Assembly: GCA_910574455.1 (NCBI GenBank)
Contig: CAJSYZ010000004.1
Span: 3,163,528-3,227,527, forward strand
Reading direction: 5' to 3'
From: Trichaptum fuscoviolaceum
Taxonomy: Eukaryota; Basidiomycota; Agaricomycetes; Hymenochaetales; Trichaptaceae
Length of the DNA: 64,000 nucleotides
Shown: piece after piece, positions 63,707 through 64,000 of the stretch
How positions within the stretch are numbered: position 1 is the first letter of the stretch
Layout of the letters: each line of letters starts with the position of its first letter
The notes under the pieces: model-generated
What the model saw: the letters and a program-made list of their open reading frames with translations, nothing else
What the model was told of the DNA's origin: nothing
Databases searched by the model: none
Position numbers and translations under genes: made by a program

Positions 63707-64000
63707 CCGGATACAATAATCCATCACTTCCCAATGCTCGATATTGAGTAGGCTGAGGCCCGTTTGAATAGTGCTAACGGTGTTATCTTGTTGAGTAAAT
63801 TGTTGAGTGCATGCTCTTGTCTTCAAAAGTTGCCAGGAGCATCGTGATTGTATCTATTATTGAATTGCTTCTCGTTGAATGATCATTGTAGACTGAGGTT
63901 GTCAATGGTGTTTGCTGTCGCTTTCAAGATGTCATGAAGATGAAGGTAGCTTGAAATCTCAAAACAGAGGTTCAAGTTCACTTGAGTACAGTAGTGGTAG
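63707..64000 (+). other. Displaced 3' end of exonuclease gene and downstream flank
   Basis: 63707..63751 completes the original exonuclease frame (13 codons to TAG). The rest shows no gene; the last 40 bases (AGGTTCAAGTTCACTTGAG, CAGTAGTGGTAG) are another short-word patch that continues past the window. Confidence 0.65.

Overview
The window is nuclear DNA of a filamentous basidiomycete, most likely an agaricomycete. Nearly every host gene I could model is split by 50-70 bp GT..AG introns, and the mobile elements are of basidiomycete-typical kinds: a Plavaka-type and a KDZ-type DNA transposon, chromodomain Ty3 elements, and decayed BCS1-like AAA genes. There are no operons. About three quarters of the sequence is transposable elements, often nested in genes or in other elements.

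Layout. 1-7.5 kb is the only gene-dense host segment, all on the minus strand: a partial Ser-rich gene at the edge, two tandem paralogues of unknown function (A at about 0.9-2.6 kb, B at about 4.4-6.0 kb) flanking a two-exon Asp/Glu/hydantoin racemase, then a four-exon GNAT acetyltransferase. 7.5-10.9 kb is intergenic and repeat-rich. 10.9-26 kb is a decayed Plavaka transposon: a C2H2-finger transposase gene with stops and a frameshift (+), and a divergent, intron-dense companion gene (-) whose acidic 3' exon is split by a 7.85 kb tandem LTR element (LTR-gag-LTR-gag-LTR). 26.2-28.3 kb holds an uncharacterised gene, and 28.4-29.8 kb holds patches built from a small vocabulary of short words. 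30.6-41.3 kb is a decayed BCS1-like gene split by a 9.7 kb, very young Ty3 chromovirus with an ATCAG target duplication, apparent self-priming, extra ORFs upstream of gag, and two stop/start-linked ORFs downstream of integrase.

41.7-57.6 kb is the most striking unit: a 15.9 kb KDZ-superfamily DNA transposon bounded by 36-bp inverted repeats (28/36 identical), with subterminal arrays of short motifs, an apparently intact CxC2-domain transposase and at least five cargo genes. 58.2-59.0 kb is a DEDDy 3'-5' exonuclease gene whose last 13 codons have been displaced by a gag-only LTR retrotransposon (59.0-63.7 kb); the first bases of the LTR supply the new in-frame stop codon.

The same non-autonomous gag-only LTR family (two subfamilies) appears twice, both times inserted in a coding exon at CCGG. 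It carries LTRs, PBS, a CCHC-knuckle Gag, an internal A-tract, a stem-loop and a polypurine tract but no pol, so it must borrow reverse transcriptase and integrase. Splice models are by eye; where exon joins are uncertain this is said.
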